Assembly: GCA_030123565.1 (NCBI GenBank)
Contig: CP126122.1
Location: 1,189,001 to 1,253,000 of the forward strand
DNA: 64,000 bases
DNA from: Nitrospira sp.
GTDB lineage: Bacteria > Nitrospirota > Nitrospiria > Nitrospirales > Nitrospiraceae
Direction: 5' to 3'
Part shown: positions 58,356 to 64,000 of the stretch, piece after piece
Layout: each line of letters begins with the position of its first letter
Numbering within the stretch: position 1 is the first letter of the stretch
Position numbers and translations under genes: made by a program
The notes under the pieces: generated by a model
Databases searched by the model: none
Told to the model about the DNA's origin: nothing
The model's input: only the letters and a program-made list of their open reading frames with translations

Positions 58356-59032
58356 CAGGCCAACAGCTTGTGGTTCTGGAATGTGAGGGTGCGGACAAGG
58401 ACCGCGCCGTTTTCATACGAAATGATGCGCCTTGTCGCCGGCAGATCGGAGCCGCCGACCCGTACATGCGTATCCGTAAAGCTTTCGACATTGCGGAGTT
58501 TCCCGTCCTGCGGGGCGAAATAATACACGGTGTACTTCGTGGTCAGGTGTTTATGCTCCCGCGTGACGGCGCTTTCTTCCACGTTGATCGTGAAGGCGAC
58601 CTGCGGCATTTTCCGATTGATCTGCGTAATGCGACCGTCCTTGATTCGATAGAAGGACTGCATGCCGTCGCCGTGAATGTCCAATCGTGGGCCGAAGGGA
58701 TGGTCGGTATCGGCGCCCAACGTGAGGCGATATTTGCCGTCCGATTCTTCGAATTTTCGCGGGGCGCGGTGCACGGCGATCATGCCGATCTGCTCCTGCG
58801 CCCATTTCTGGATACCTTCATCCGGCAACTGGACCGTCACCTCCCGCGGCCCCTTGACCAGGACCGTCCCGCGCACCTGCCGGCCGTCGGTATTGACCGT
58901 GAGGTCTGCTGAAAATCCCCGAAAATCCGGTTGCCACCGGGCGGTGTTTTCAAAGGCCTGCTGGAGGAGGGCCCGGGCTTGGGGGTCATCGGCCACGGTA
59001 TTCTCTGCATCGGTCGGTACAGGGGTATGCAT
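58355..59032 (-). CDS. DUF3386 domain protein
   Basis: The protein has 225 residues. It matches the DUF3386 family known mainly in cyanobacteria: ARALLQQAFENTARWQPDFR, FSADLTVNTDGRQVRGTVLV and RRIISYENGAVLVRTLTFQN near the end. There is no signal peptide. The lipocalin-like strand pattern suggests ligand binding; its biological role is unknown. It is coupled to DUF5069 downstream. Confidence 0.82.
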   Translation of the reverse strand: MHTPVPTDAENTVADDPQARALLQQAFENTARWQPDFRGFSADLTVNTDGRQVRGTVLVKGPREVTVQLPDEGIQKWAQEQIGMIAVHRAPRKFEESDGKYRLTLGADTDHPFGPRLDIHGDGMQSFYRIKDGRITQINRKMPQVAFTINVEESAVTREHKHLTTKYTVYYFAPQDGKLRNVESFTDTHVRVGGSDLPATRRIISYENGAVLVRTLTFQNHKLLA

Positions 59033-59290
59033 TGGTATGCTCCTTTGATTCGGTGTTGTGGATCATCATGCCATTATAGGAGGCGGGAAGACCGTTCTAC
59101 AACGGGAACGAGGGCGGTGCCGGAACGGAAGGAGCAGGAACAGCCGACTCATGGTTCGTGGAGGGGGCGTCATATATTTCGTTGTTCGGGCTTTAATTTA
59201 TGTGGTATAGCCTCCGTCGAATCTGGTACACTGCGGGGCATTTCGTCCGGCAATTTGCAGCGGGTCTTGGGCATCGGTGAAAGGAGCGCT

Positions 59291-59635
59291 ATGGAGCGGC
59301 GGGCAGCGTCTCACACAGAAGAAGAAGAAATGAATCAACGGCGGCGGCTTCTGGGTCTGGCCCGCAAGGGCGACCCCAAGGCCATCAGCAAGTTGTTCGA
59401 ACTGTATCAGGTGCGGGTGCTGAACGGCGAGATGCTCAGCAAGCTCAACAAGTCCTATTACAAGGCGGCGGCAGCGCAGGAACAAAAGGCGCAGGCCGCT
59501 ACCAAAGCGGCGAAACCTCAAAAGGCCGTCCATGGCAGCCAAAAAGGCAGCCAGAAAGTTTCCACTGCTTCTGCCACGCCGGCCGGTAAATCCAAAGCCA
59601 CAAAGGCGAAGGCTCCGAAAAAACGGACGAAGTAA
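59291..59635 (+). CDS. Small protein with a lysine/alanine-rich histone-H1-like tail
   Basis: The protein has 114 residues from ATG 59291 after AAAGGAG. Residues 14-60 form a helical head (RRRLLGLARKGDPKAISKLF, LYQVRVLNGEMLSKL). The last 50 residues are Lys, Ala and Thr (KAAKPQKAVHGSQKGSQK, KATKAKAPKKRTK), as in bacterial H1-like and nucleoid proteins. DNA or RNA binding is likely from charge alone. I do not recognise the head domain. Confidence 0.65.
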   Translation: MERRAASHTEEEEMNQRRRLLGLARKGDPKAISKLFELYQVRVLNGEMLSKLNKSYYKAAAAQEQKAQAATKAAKPQKAVHGSQKGSQKVSTASATPAGKSKATKAKAPKKRTK

Positions 59636-59686
59636 GTTTCATCTGCGCCGGCCAGGCTCGACGCAGACCTCCCTGCTGCAGGGCGT

Positions 59687-59980
59687 CTACTGCACGCCGA
59701 CGCGCAAGCCTCCTCCCGCCAGCTTCTTTCCGATCTCCTCCGCCAGCTTCCTGGCTCCCGTATAGACCGTCGCCTGTCCCTCATGGTCGATGCGCCATGC
59801 CAGTTCGAAGGCGCGGGATGAATTCATCCCCGGAATGAATTTGCAGAACAGGGCGATGACCTGCTGGTACGTATGGCAATCGCAATTGAACACGATGACC
59901 CGCGCTTCCAGGTCGTCGCCTGTCCCCACATCGCTCGTTTCAAGGGCTTCCGGGGTTATGACAGGAACGGCGGTGCTCAT
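59687..59980 (-). CDS. clpS: ATP-dependent Clp protease adaptor ClpS
   Basis: The protein has 97 residues from ATG 59980; ATG 60019 and 60055 are also in frame. The ClpS core is visible: ARVIVFNCDCHTYQQVIALF, AFELAWRIDHEGQATVYTGA and AEEIGKKLAGGGL. The N-end-rule pocket residues around the NDDxxTY segment read NCDCHTY here, with Asp kept. It hands substrates with destabilising N-termini to ClpA. No clpA lies beside it. Confidence 0.82.
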   Translation of the reverse strand: MSTAVPVITPEALETSDVGTGDDLEARVIVFNCDCHTYQQVIALFCKFIPGMNSSRAFELAWRIDHEGQATVYTGARKLAEEIGKKLAGGGLRVGVQ

Positions 59981-60071
59981 GGAGTGATCTCTTCCGGAAA
60001 AGAGTGTAGCAGGAGTCATGGGGCACGGCGCAACCGGAAGGGGAAACGCCGGCATGGGTGCTCCTTCGATT

Positions 60072-60782
60072 TCAAGACGACAATTGGATGCGCGGAGACT
60101 GCCGATCCGTCGAACTGCCGACCCACTCGTTGGCGAGGTCGAGCCCTTCGCGCGCCAGGGTGCGACTCAACAGCGCATGGTGGGGATAGGAGTCGGTCAC
60201 AGCCGTGAGGTGCTGTACCTGGGCAAGACGGATGGTATATACCTGCGCAGCGGCGGTTTTTACCAGCGCCAGACCGTATTCGAACAGATAGGCTTCGTCC
60301 AGCGTGGGGGTCGGTTTGGAGAGGCTCTGCACCAGGGTGAAGCTATAGGGCAGGGCGGCGCGCTCCGGTTCCACAAGGCGGAGCAAGGCGGCAGGGCCAG
60401 GCACGAGGGCAGGCCCGATCCGCATGGCATGGGTGAGATCGAAGAGCCCGCGTTGAAACCGCCGATCATTCCGGACGGCCTCATGGAACAGGCCGCGCCA
60501 GTGGGGATCTGCAAGGTCCCGGTCGACTGCGGCAACGGCGGCAGGGTCCAGCGGACCGCTGACATTGTACCCTTGCACCAGGCGACCGCTCATCACGAGG
60601 GTCGGGTGGTCGTCCCCCATGCGGTCTTGATAGGCCGTGGTGCCGGACAACGGTGTGAGGCGGAGGGCCATATAGTCACGAAAATGGATCGTGCGATAAC
60701 GCCCCAACAACAGCTTCAGCGTGCCGGGAGTGCAGAGGTGAAAGGGGTAAAACAGGGCGCTGGGCGAGAGAGGGGCATCCAT
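60072..60782 (-). CDS. Hypothetical protein, unknown family
   Basis: The protein has 236 residues. It opens ALFYPFHLCTPGTLKLLLGR with YRTIHFRDYMALRLTPLSGT, contains EAVRNDRRFQRGLFDL and LLRLVEPERAALPYSF, and ends in a polar tail (WVGSSTDRQSPRIQLSS). It is mostly helical. There is no signal peptide or metal motif. Codon use matches the neighbours, so it is likely a resident gene. I do not recognise it. Confidence 0.6.
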   Translation of the reverse strand: MDAPLSPSALFYPFHLCTPGTLKLLLGRYRTIHFRDYMALRLTPLSGTTAYQDRMGDDHPTLVMSGRLVQGYNVSGPLDPAAVAAVDRDLADPHWRGLFHEAVRNDRRFQRGLFDLTHAMRIGPALVPGPAALLRLVEPERAALPYSFTLVQSLSKPTPTLDEAYLFEYGLALVKTAAAQVYTIRLAQVQHLTAVTDSYPHHALLSRTLAREGLDLANEWVGSSTDRQSPRIQLSS

Positions 60783-60877
60783 CGATCGTTGTGATTGTCA
60801 GAGGGCAGGAGCGGATTGTTGCGCTGTAAAGTTGAACTCGAGCAGAAAGGACGACATCCTGTTCCTGACGGTTCTGC

Positions 60878-61075
60878 CTACCAGTTGTCCATGTCGATGA
60901 CTTCGGTCGCATCCCAAAGATTCTTCAGTTCGGCGTCCGCAATGGCCTTCTCACGATCCGCGTCGGTGTCTTCTCCAAATTGTTTCGATTGAACGGATTC
61001 TTGTTCGCCCGCCGCCGCGGCCTGTTCGATCGGCTGACGTCGGCGACGTTTGCTGGGGTCCATGTTGACAGGCAT
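60878..61075 (-). CDS. Small acidic protein, function unknown
   Basis: The protein has 65 residues from ATG 61075 with GGAGG 12 bases upstream. The first 14 residues are basic (DPSKRRRRQP), then come a low-complexity Gln/Glu/Ala stretch and an acidic C-terminal helix (EKAIADAELKNLWDATEVI). It is probably largely disordered. No family is recognised. Confidence 0.6.
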   Translation of the reverse strand: MPVNMDPSKRRRRQPIEQAAAAGEQESVQSKQFGEDTDADREKAIADAELKNLWDATEVIDMDNW

Positions 61076-61127
61076 CGGGCATTCCTCCTTGCTCCTCTCT
61101 TACTTTTCACTGTGCCGGACTTGGAAG

Positions 61128-62303
61128 TCAAGGGGAGGGCAACCTATCGGGCTGGTCGTCCAGGCTTGCCAGCAGGGTGACGGCGACGCTGTCTGCGTAT
61201 CGCCGGCCTCGTGCGGTGAGACGGATGCGTTCACCCTGTCGTTCCAGGAGGTCGTCGACGATCAGCTCATGGATCGTGCCGGTGAGCCCCGGGAATGTCA
61301 GGACCTTCTTGTCCTGCAGCGAGATCCCTTCGGTCATGCGCAGACCGAAGACCAGCCGTTCGCAGCTGTCCTCAGCCCTCGTGAGTTGTTCGGATTCCGC
61401 CACCGGAAGGTTGCCGTCACGCAGGGATCTGTTGTAGCCGATCAGATCGCTCACATTCCCGAAGCGGCGGCCTCCGACATAGGATTGCGCACTGGGTCCC
61501 AGGCCCAGGTATTGGCCGCCGGTCCAGTGGAGCTTGTTATGCCGGCTGGCAAACCCGGGCCGGCAATAGTTTGATATTTCATAGCGCCTATAGCCCGCCT
61601 GGTCGAGCAGGTGTTCGGCCAGGTCTTCCATCTCGTTTTGCAGCGCATCGTCGGGGGCGGGAGCGGTGCCCCGTTGAATGGCGGTCTGCAGACGTGTCCC
61701 CTCTTCGACCGTCAAGGCGTAACAGGAGAGGTGGGTCGGGGCAAGGTCGATGGTGCGTTGCAGTGAGGTCACCCAACTCTCGACGGTTTGCCCCGGCAGG
61801 CCATACATCAGATCGAGGTTGATATCGGTGAAGCCTGCCTCACGGGCGGCGGCCACGACGTGAGCGTTGTTCAGGACAGAGCCGGGGCGGCCGACCAAAT
61901 CCAACTCCTCTTGGTTCATGGACTCTGCCCCAAAGCTGATTCTTGTGAACCCGTCGTCGCGCAGTTGCCTGAGCCCATCAAGGGTGACCGACTCCGGATG
62001 GGCTTCGATGGTGACTTCCGCATCGTGGGCCAGGCCGAAGCTGTTCTTAGCCGCCGACAGGATGGTCGTGAGCTGCAGGGGAGAAAGGGTGGTCGGCGTT
62101 CCGCCGCCGAAATAGATGGAGTCCAACGGTTCCGGTCCAAATGGATGGCGATCACCGTACAGACGCATTTCCGTCAGCAGGGAAGAGAGGAACTCCTCGG
62201 CGGCGCGCGCCTGATGGATTTCGAGGTAGAAGGCGCAGAAGTGGCAGCGCTGGTGACAGAAGGGGATGTGGATATAGAGGCCGCGGCCGGTACGTTCAGA
62301 CAT
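61128..62303 (-). CDS. hemW: Radical SAM heme chaperone HemW
   Basis: The protein has 391 residues. The iron-sulfur motif CxxxCxxC is at C16, C20 and C23 (FCHQRCHFC), preceded by GLYIHIP. FGGGTPTTL and ISFGAESMNQEELDLVGR follow in the barrel, with the HemN_C domain at the end. The three-cysteine motif and the lack of the extra N-terminal residues of HemN favour HemW, which helps heme insertion; it is often mislabelled as coproporphyrinogen oxidase. It is followed downstream by a small acidic gene. Confidence 0.9.
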   Translation of the reverse strand: MSERTGRGLYIHIPFCHQRCHFCAFYLEIHQARAAEEFLSSLLTEMRLYGDRHPFGPEPLDSIYFGGGTPTTLSPLQLTTILSAAKNSFGLAHDAEVTIEAHPESVTLDGLRQLRDDGFTRISFGAESMNQEELDLVGRPGSVLNNAHVVAAAREAGFTDINLDLMYGLPGQTVESWVTSLQRTIDLAPTHLSCYALTVEEGTRLQTAIQRGTAPAPDDALQNEMEDLAEHLLDQAGYRRYEISNYCRPGFASRHNKLHWTGGQYLGLGPSAQSYVGGRRFGNVSDLIGYNRSLRDGNLPVAESEQLTRAEDSCERLVFGLRMTEGISLQDKKVLTFPGLTGTIHELIVDDLLERQGERIRLTARGRRYADSVAVTLLASLDDQPDRLPSP

Positions 62304-62309
62304 GGCCGT

Positions 62310-62594
62310 TCAGTCCGGTTGTTGCTCGGGTGAAAAATCGCGGATCAGGGCGACTTCAATTTCGTCCGTCGGAGACTTCCCGCGGTTGCGGACGTGCGCT
62401 TTCCAGGCCGGATATTGCCGCAGGGTTTCGAACAGGTTCTTGATCATTACCGGTTTCATATATAGTTCCCACTCTCGGAGCCAGGCCTGTTCGTCGTGGG
62501 GCCCTTCGTAGTCGTCGGGGAATCGGGCTTCGAGGCTGATGCGAAAGACGAATGTTTTCTCTTCCGACCACATGTGCGGACTCCCATCGGTCAT
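62310..62594 (-). CDS. Hypothetical protein upstream of hemW
   Basis: The protein has 94 residues. It is compact with many aromatic residues (EKTFVFRISLEARFPDDYEG, AWLREWELYMKPVMIKNLFE). It has no signal or cysteine motif. It lies six bases before hemW on the same strand, so the two are likely one transcript. I do not recognise it. Confidence 0.62.
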   Translation of the reverse strand: MTDGSPHMWSEEKTFVFRISLEARFPDDYEGPHDEQAWLREWELYMKPVMIKNLFETLRQYPAWKAHVRNRGKSPTDEIEVALIRDFSPEQQPD

Positions 62595-62652
62595 GATTGC
62601 GAAGTGGAACGGCCCTTACTTATAATGTTGCAAATTCCAAGGAGTAGAGACC

Positions 62653-62880
62653 ATGCCCATCTTCGAATACGTCTGTCAGGAATGCAACCATCGTTTCGAA
62701 CTCTTGCTGCAGGGGAACGTCGTGCCGGCCTGTCCGGCCTGTAAGGCGACGGCGTTGCACAAGCAATTTTCCGCCTTCGGTGTGGGGGCGACCGCCGGTT
62801 GGGCTGGTTCGTCCGACTCGGGCGGCGCCTGCGGCTCCTGTGGTGATCCGCGCGGTCCCGGCTCCTGTTCCATGAATTGA
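62653..62880 (+). CDS. FmdB-family zinc-ribbon protein
   Basis: The protein has 75 residues from ATG 62653 after AAGGAG. The FmdB zinc ribbon is MPIFEYVCQECNHRFELLLQ, then CPACKATALHKQFSAFGVG, giving two CxxC pairs. A Gly/Cys tail (CGSCGDPRGPGSC) follows. FmdB proteins are putative regulators whose targets are not established. It is divergent from hemW's upstream gene. Confidence 0.87.
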   Translation: MPIFEYVCQECNHRFELLLQGNVVPACPACKATALHKQFSAFGVGATAGWAGSSDSGGACGSCGDPRGPGSCSMN

Positions 62881-62897
62881 CTTCGCACGGGACGACG

Positions 62898-63218
62898 ATG
62901 GGCGAGTACGAAGAGAGCCTGCGCCGCGCGATCGGGACCATTTCACAGTCCGACCCGTTGATCAAATTGCTTCAAGAGGTCCGGTTGAGACGAATGAAGC
63001 CCGACGATCCGGGATTGCGGGCCGTCACCGAGTCTTGGCTGGGGGTCTATACCCAGATCTTGAAATCCCAGTCGTTCCCTCCCACGGCCCTCGCTCGGCT
63101 GGACCCCGTACCCCGTCTCGAAGTTCTTGTCGAGGCGGGCCTGTTGTCTTGGGACCATCCGGGAACCAGAGATCTCCGCGAGCTGTTCCAGCGCTTGATG
63201 GTTCCCGCCGCCCGTTAG
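62898..63218 (+). CDS. Hypothetical protein
   Basis: The protein has 106 residues from ATG 62898; a TTG at 62877 overlapping the FmdB-type stop would add seven residues. It is mostly helical (YEESLRRAIGTISQSDPLIK, DPGLRAVTESWLGVYTQILK). There is no membrane or metal motif. It is probably cotranscribed with the zinc-ribbon gene 17 bases upstream. Family not recognised. Confidence 0.58.
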   Translation: MGEYEESLRRAIGTISQSDPLIKLLQEVRLRRMKPDDPGLRAVTESWLGVYTQILKSQSFPPTALARLDPVPRLEVLVEAGLLSWDHPGTRDLRELFQRLMVPAAR

Positions 63219-63234
63219 CAGGACATTCTTCGGC

Positions 63235-63909
63235 ATGCGGCTGCGAAGCATCGTGGCGGTTGTATTGCTGGTCTGGTCGGTACCAACAACGGTGCCGGCT
63301 GGTGAGCCGCTCGGTGTCCGCCCCCTCCACATGGGGCTGGAGGCAGCGTTGACCACGCTTCCTCCCCATACCCATCTTCTCGTCGATCGATCGGCCATCG
63401 AACAGTTTCTCGTGGAATTGGACGGCCGGCCGCCGGACTGGGCCAAGGTCTACGGGCATGGGCACCATGATCCAGGTCACGATGATCGGCTGTTCGCGCT
63501 GAACCGCGAGCGCGATGCCGGGCGTGAGGGAAAGGCCCCGTTGCAGTGGCTGATCGCGTTTGTGTGGGCCGGTGAGTTGTCGGGGTTCGATGAACAGGAG
63601 GGAGGGTTCCGTGTGGCATTGGGGCCCAAGTTCAACCGGACCGGATGGGGTGAGGTGCGATTCAAACATGAGGACCTGCCGACGATGCTCATCGCCTTGG
63701 CGGGAGACCGGACGCTCGGGCTCAAGGCGCGACTTCAGCAGGGAGAACGTCTTGCTGTCGATGTGCTCATGGTCGGCCGGCTCATCCCGGAGGAATCGCT
63801 GGTCTACGACTTTTCACATGAAGAAGAGGGGCGGGGATTGATCATGCCCGTGGTGCGCATCGAAGCGGTGGAGTTCATATTGAAAGGAGAAGCGGGCGGA
63901 CGCGAGTGA
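63235..63909 (+). CDS. Exported protein, function unknown
   Basis: The protein has 224 residues from ATG 63235. A signal peptide is visible (LRSIVAVVLLVWSVPTTVPAG). The mature part has a His-rich loop (YGHGHHDPGHDDRLFALNRE) that could bind a metal, then a beta-rich half (GGFRVALGPKFNRTGWGEVR, LAVDVLMVGRLIPEESLVYD). It is probably periplasmic. I do not recognise the family. Confidence 0.65.
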   Translation: MRLRSIVAVVLLVWSVPTTVPAGEPLGVRPLHMGLEAALTTLPPHTHLLVDRSAIEQFLVELDGRPPDWAKVYGHGHHDPGHDDRLFALNRERDAGREGKAPLQWLIAFVWAGELSGFDEQEGGFRVALGPKFNRTGWGEVRFKHEDLPTMLIALAGDRTLGLKARLQQGERLAVDVLMVGRLIPEESLVYDFSHEEEGRGLIMPVVRIEAVEFILKGEAGGRE

Positions 63910-63939
63910 ACGCTGTCATGCGGGCAGGGATCGAGACTG

Positions 63940-64000
63940 TTACCGGGCTTGCTTCAGGTGCGGATAGGCCTGATGCAGGCAGGAGTCACACACGGCTTCC
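63940..64000 (-). CDS. C-terminal end of a gene running off the window
   Basis: On the - strand the window edge opens into a frame ending EAVCDSCLHQAYPHLKQAR and a TAA at 63940-63942. The CDSC pair hints at a zinc ribbon or heme/cysteine motif. Only 19 residues are visible, so no call can be made. Confidence 0.35.
   Translation of the reverse strand, partial: EAVCDSCLHQAYPHLKQAR

Noticed and set aside
1-64000. CRISPR array, prophage block, rRNA genes
   Set aside because: No regularly spaced 25-40 base repeats, no phage structural genes and no rRNA sequence seen anywhere in the window.

Overview
This window looks like a chromosomal segment of a Nitrospirota bacterium, most likely a Nitrospira. 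That is an inference from the high GC, the family content (Pot transporter, metal-type RND pump, JAMM/E1/ubiquitin-like sulfur-carrier cluster, DUF3386/DUF5069 pair) and the style of its intergenic palindromes. No nitrite oxidoreductase, ammonia oxidation or rRNA gene is present to confirm it. About 65 protein genes or gene remnants, one tRNA, three insertion sequences and a dispersed palindromic repeat family can be supported.

Positions 1-11.9 kb hold central carbon and maintenance genes on the + strand: the end of transketolase, an FAD/NAD oxidoreductase, an AlkA-type glycosylase fused in frame to an HVA1/TUDOR-type domain, a DUF488 protein, a cytochrome b/sulfite-oxidase-fold fusion, transaldolase, glycogen phosphorylase and glycogen debranching enzyme. 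Positions 11.95-16.8 kb form an insertion-sequence cluster around tRNA-Arg(ACG): a decayed IS481-type element, an ISL3-type element with a single frameshift, and an intact IS5-type element. The IS5-type element landed exactly on the stop codon of a secreted repeat protein (16.8-18.4 kb). An outer-membrane barrel gene follows.

Positions 20.1-24.4 kb (- strand) carry glgC and then a Ski2-like helicase split in two, with the C-terminal half encoded before the N-terminal half. Positions 24.5-28.7 kb hold a small coiled-coil gene and a complete PotABCD-type polyamine importer. Positions 28.9-35.3 kb hold a TolC/adaptor/RND heavy-metal-type efflux operon plus a HEAT-repeat lipid-side or periplasmic protein. 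Peptide deformylase and an MsbA-like ABC exporter follow. Positions 38.0-40.4 kb are a small AT-richer accessory patch with a degenerate nuclease-fold gene, a broken DUF4160/DUF2442 pair and a gamma-glutamylcyclotransferase-like gene.

Positions 40.8-46.1 kb (- strand) are a coherent sulfur-carrier cluster: JAMM peptidase, two E1-like MoeB/ThiF enzymes, a NIL-domain protein, two ubiquitin-like carriers, a threonine-synthase-family enzyme and a cysteine synthase. It resembles protein-thiocarboxylate routes to cysteine or homocysteine. Positions 46.3-50.4 kb hold a PLD-type nuclease, a flavin monooxygenase, a nucleotidyltransferase-fold protein and a TPM-domain protein. Positions 50.4-54.5 kb are a second accessory region: degenerate repeats, the C-terminal remnant of an integron-type integrase, a tandem-TIR protein, an antitoxin-like gene and several orphans. 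Positions 54.7-64.0 kb hold a stress cluster (two universal stress proteins, a CBS protein, a zinc-ribbon/SAP-like protein), then DUF3386/DUF5069, ClpS, HemW, an FmdB-type zinc ribbon and several small genes of unknown function.
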